Shown here: piece after piece, positions 60,939 through 64,000 of the stretch
Position numbering within the stretch: position 1 is the stretch's first letter
Layout of the letters: every line of letters begins with the position of its first letter
Origin: Symbiodinium kawagutii
Taxonomy: Eukaryota; Sar; Dinophyceae; Suessiales; Symbiodiniaceae
Assembly: GCA_009767595.1 (NCBI GenBank)
Contig: VSDK01018978.1
Span: 343,410-407,409 of the forward strand
Direction of reading: 5' to 3'
Length of the DNA stretch: 64,000 nucleotides
The notes under the pieces: generated by a model
Databases searched by the model: none
What the model was told of the DNA's origin: nothing
What the model saw: the letters and a program-made list of their open reading frames with translations, nothing else
Position numbers and translations under genes: made by a program

Positions 60939-61936
60939 GCAACCAAGAAGCGGTGTACAGGGAAACCCGCAGGTGTATAGCATTGGGTCCAAATGGTCAA
61001 GATTCCTGTTCGACATATCCGTGTACAACCTCAGAGGTAAGCTGGGGGCAATGATGATTTACAGCGATCCCACTAAAAGCAGTCAGTGGCAGGCTGCGTA
61101 GCATTGCAATTGATCTGCTTGAAAACAAGCAACGTTTTGGGAGCAGTGTTGGCCAGGATGAATTTGAGTGGGCCCAAAGCCCTGTCAGTTGAAGCCAGCA
61201 AAGTGACCTGCACAGGGGCAATAATCCAGATTACCTTCGCCAAACTCATTCCAATTAGATTAACATGTTTGGATCTCATTTCAAGCCCAAGCCTTGTCTG
61301 TACCAACCAGCTCTTGAAGGGCCCAAAACACAGCTTCAGCACCGCTACCTTAGATGCCATGAATTTTTCTCAGCCCTGTCAATGGACACCTTTTGAATTT
61401 TAACAATCAACCAGCCGAGTTGCAATCAGACATGAGTGTAAACGGAATTGGCAACATTTCCACCACCTTCTTCACTCCTTGGTATGGATGGCATTGATCA
61501 CTGGAACATTGCAAGGGAACCCAAAGTAACAACATTCCCCTTTTGGAGTTTTGTTCCAAGTATCGAAGTCCAGCACGTCTAAGCATTTCAGGGCCCCACC
61601 CCTCCAGATGCTTCTTCAGCTGCCGGCGTAGAAGTGGATCAGGCATCAAATCATGTTTCCTTGCTTAAAAAGACAGGGAGAGCGCTGTGGGAACTGGGGC
61701 TGTGGTTGTTCAAACATTGGCTTGAGATATCTCAACCAATTGCTGCTGGGACTCAACTGAGTCAACTGTTCCTTCGCCTTTCTGTAGTTGGCAACCCCTT
61801 CTGCAGAAGAGCTACTAGAGCTACCACTAGAGCTGCCATCGCTACTAGAGCTGCCATCGCTACTAGAGCTGCCATAGCTACTATAGCTGCAGCAACTCTC
61901 ACTGTCACTGGATTCAGCCATTGCTACTTTGAGCAT
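59083..61936 (-). CDS. DNA (cytosine-5) methyltransferase-like gene
   Basis: About 15 exons: 61936-61716, 61659-61508, 61348-61293, 61207-61134, 61029-60952, 60823-60740, 60678-60618, 60544-60429, 60333-60265, 60142-about 60050, about 59920-59837, 59795-about 59720, 59635-59485, 59413-59346 and 59283-59083. Phases match at nearly all joints using GT, GC and GA donors. A Ser-rich head precedes the catalytic domain. C5-methyltransferase motifs occur in the canonical order: motif I CSGAEAVFWAL (SAM binding), DMSNRN, motif IV GFPCTPYSRLRQNS (catalytic Cys), motif VI LLGVLENVYG, motif VIII DPVLRRRVYIILV, motif IX region INVSQQIDRM with PCVTPNAM, LEKLILMGFP, and motif X LAGNALGLAI. The family transfers methyl from SAM to cytosine C5 in DNA. 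PCT replaces the usual PCQ. No targeting domain is seen. The start could be 61936 or 61921, and the extreme C-terminus is uncertain. Confidence 0.75.
60881..60937. repeat. (CAAT)n tract in a methyltransferase intron
   Basis: About 14 clean caat/tcaa units, immediately downstream on the minus strand of the GC donor that splits the catalytic PCTP motif. Confidence 0.9.
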
Positions 61937-61944
61937 AAGGGGAA

Positions 61945-61946
61945 CT
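61945..61946 (-). promoter_or_regulatory. Candidate leader trans-splice acceptor (methyltransferase)
   Basis: The context ctgcag|ttcccctt lies directly before the first in-frame ATG at 61936. Inferred from position only. Confidence 0.25.
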
Positions 61947-62290
61947 GCAGGGATGGCAGGCGATGGCTTTAAATCTCAAAGTTCAGAGTACTACTTGCCA
62001 ATTGGAAGAGTTACAGTTTATATGGGAGAGCCTTACTATTGAACCATAGAACCAACAACATTTTTTTTCAGGATCTGCTATAAGCAGATCTGGTTTATCC
62101 ATGGGGTCATGACCCTCCCTCTCGGGTGTTTCAATCGAGTGCATCCCCAAGCTCGGTTGTCCGAGCCCTGTCAGGTCCCAGGATCCACCGGTCGTCTATG
62201 ACTTCACTGACCTGCAACATGGCAACGAGGCTTCCACCGCTGAAACGCCATCAGATTAGGGCAGCGGATCTTTGGCTCTATGATGGGTCT
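61947..62290. other. Upstream flank of the minus-strand block
   Basis: No gene is seen. A tttttttt tract and AT-rich sequence lie near 62060; the remainder is unique-looking with no recognised repeat or promoter element. Confidence 0.35.
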
Positions 62291-62446
62291 CTGGTTGGTG
62301 GTTAATAATAGGGGATAATAGCCAACTAATAGTGGTGAAACAACTACTGGTTGGTGGTTTTTTGATATTTTTTGATTTTCACTAGAATCATTACCAAATG
62401 GTTGGTTGACTAACTTTCTTTCATAGGGGTTGAAACCACCAACCAG
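62291..62446. mobile_element. Family B element, longer subtype
   Basis: It begins ctggttggtggtt, contains the 52 bp block identical to 2957-3008, restarts with ggttggtggtttttt and ends gaaaccaccaaccag. The internal restart shows that the long subtype carries two left-end copies. Confidence 0.7.
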
Positions 62447-64000
62447 TCATGAGGTCCGTAGCATCACGGAACCAGGGGTACCACGCCATGGGCAAACCAG
62501 GAGATCCAAACTGGTTGTTGCCACCACTGGTGTGGAATGTGGGGAGTGTCCGGGGTCCCTGCCCTTTGGTGTACATAGCGCTGCCAAGAATTCGCCAAGA
62601 AGCTGGTCGGAATAAAACTGTCCGATCGAGATCAAAATCCCTGCGTTGCATTCTCCGTTTGTCATGCTTCTGTTTTGGTAGCTGTGGGGCAGGCGTAAAG
62701 AGTTATGTAATTTTGAGGGGGAACCAATGATGCACGATATCATTATCATTCATCATCTATCAGAAGCAGTTTGCTTAGGATTTACTCTTGTGTAGCAGTA
62801 ATTAAGGCTTGATCCAAGCCGACAACAAAGTGGCAAAACAACCTGCACTACACGCATGCACTATTGCAGGTTGGGTGCACCATCAATACATAGCTATAGG
62901 TCAGAAACTAGGAAATTCAGAAATCAAAAATTTGATACGTTGAACATCGTGGAACAGGGTTCTTGTATGTTCTTGCTAACTTTCACATAGCAGGCCCTGA
63001 TCCAGAAATTGCTCAGAGATTGAGATTAACTTGAGATCAACATGCGTTGCTTAGCAACAGACCAGCGGCAACAACAGCCACAGGGGCAACACAGCAACGG
63101 CAACAGGACAACAGCAAAAGCTGCATTAAGGGAGGTTCGGTGTATTCATATTGACTTGTTCCAGAGCTTATGTGTGTGTGGGGCTCTGTGAAACGCAGAG
63201 GATTGAGAATTTTGTAATGAACAATCCAGCCACCGGGAATCATTTTGTTGTTTAATGTACTGTATCTGAAGAGAACACTAGGGCTCTGTTGGCACACCAG
63301 TGGCCACTAGCAGTGGAAGTGCAATGAAATCATTGCAGTATCAGATTGGGATTCCTCCAAAATTGTGCAAAGCAGTCGGTAAAATTACCAGTGTTAAGAT
63401 TTTTGAGTGTCACTGCATGAATTTTTGAGGGTCGTTTTGTTGCGGCTGTCATACTCAAACATTGTTGATGTATGTTGATGGTGGCCATCGTGTAGAAACA
63501 GATCCCGAACACTCCTTGTTCCAGGCGTTTGGTATCACGGACTAGGCCGCACCGGCTATTTCTTCATGCTGTCCGATCTAATCTGGCAGGGTTGTCTACC
63601 TGGTAATCAATAAGCGTTTGATAGCAGCTAAATATTGAAGCATATTTATCATAATCACGACCAGTTTCATGATGAACATTTGCTCACTTGAGTGCGGTTT
63701 AGTCGACAATCCCGCGGCGGTGATTTTCGCAAGACGAAATTATGTCAATACAGCGATACTTAATGATTATACAACAAGTGTATGTATACATATACATTGT
63801 GCATCATTGTGCTATCTTTGGCTTCATTGTCTATTGCCCGCGGTTTCAAGCCCATACTTTACAGGGTTGGAGGATGATTTTGAGCGCCACCCCAATGGAT
63901 CCTATGACACAAAAACAAAGAGGCACACGTCAATTCCCACATTGCAGATGTCGACATGCGCCATGGCTCCAGGAAGATTCACTTGTTCAAAAGGTGTCAG
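62447..64000. other. No supported gene; possible exon at the right edge
   Basis: Mostly AT-rich, with a CAACAG-rich patch at 63055-63115. At the extreme right, after an attgcag acceptor at 63942-63948, the + strand reads DVDMRHGSRKIHLFKRC to the window edge and could be an exon cut off by the window; the other + frames are also open there. Confidence 0.3.

Noticed and set aside
61181-61207. Very short 27 nt intron in the frame at 61360-61080
   Set aside because: A better model uses exon 61348-61293 in another frame, which gives SAM motif I (CSGAEA) with a GC donor and a normal-sized intron.
1-64000. Bacterial features, CRISPR arrays and viral genes
   Set aside because: Regularly spaced repeats are plain tandem arrays without unique spacers, and no bacterial or viral protein motif was recognised.

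Overview
This window looks like nuclear DNA from a dinoflagellate, most likely Symbiodiniaceae or another member of Suessiales. Three things point there. Exons can be chained by reading phase only if GT, GC and GA splice donors are all allowed with AG acceptors, usually as AG|G at both ends. The recognisable proteins (a Gly-rich RRM protein, a cytosine methyltransferase, a transposase-like protein with a GHTHED motif, Lys/Ala-rich proteins) are types common in these genomes. Coding sequence is broken into very short exons inside large, repeat-filled introns. There is no bacterial operon structure, CRISPR array, rRNA or convincing tRNA. All gene models were built by hand from splice signals, phase and motifs, so exon ends are approximate unless phase-checked.

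Left part (1-42 kb). Coding DNA is sparse and the supported chained models are on the + strand: the 3' end of an unrecognised gene (1031-2409), an RRM RNA-binding protein gene (21839-31063) and three exons of another unknown gene (39430-40497). Two minus-strand exons of unrecognised gene(s) sit near 9.8-11.8 kb, on either side of an 0.8 kb perfect (CAACA)n array. The rest is TGGTTGAT- and ACTAGTGATT-type low-complexity DNA, tandem repeats and at least four families of short inverted-repeat elements, here called A-D, many of them inside introns.

Right part (42.5-62 kb). A dense head-to-tail block is entirely on the minus strand. In order of transcription it holds a C5-cytosine methyltransferase gene (61936-59083), a transposase-like gene with DSMD, DNT and GHTHED motifs (58648-55384), a very large many-exon gene of unknown function (55192 to about 45740) and a Pro-rich, Lys/Ala-rich nuclear-type protein gene (45526-42486). 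The gaps between genes are only about 190-430 bp, and each start codon has an AG just upstream that could receive a trans-spliced leader. Plus-strand genes on the left and minus-strand genes on the right converge near 40.5-42.5 kb, where there is a degenerate TGTAA pentanucleotide array. The association of a DNA methyltransferase with a transposase-like gene and unknown partners is the most interesting feature: it could be a large mobile element, or simply a tandem gene block.
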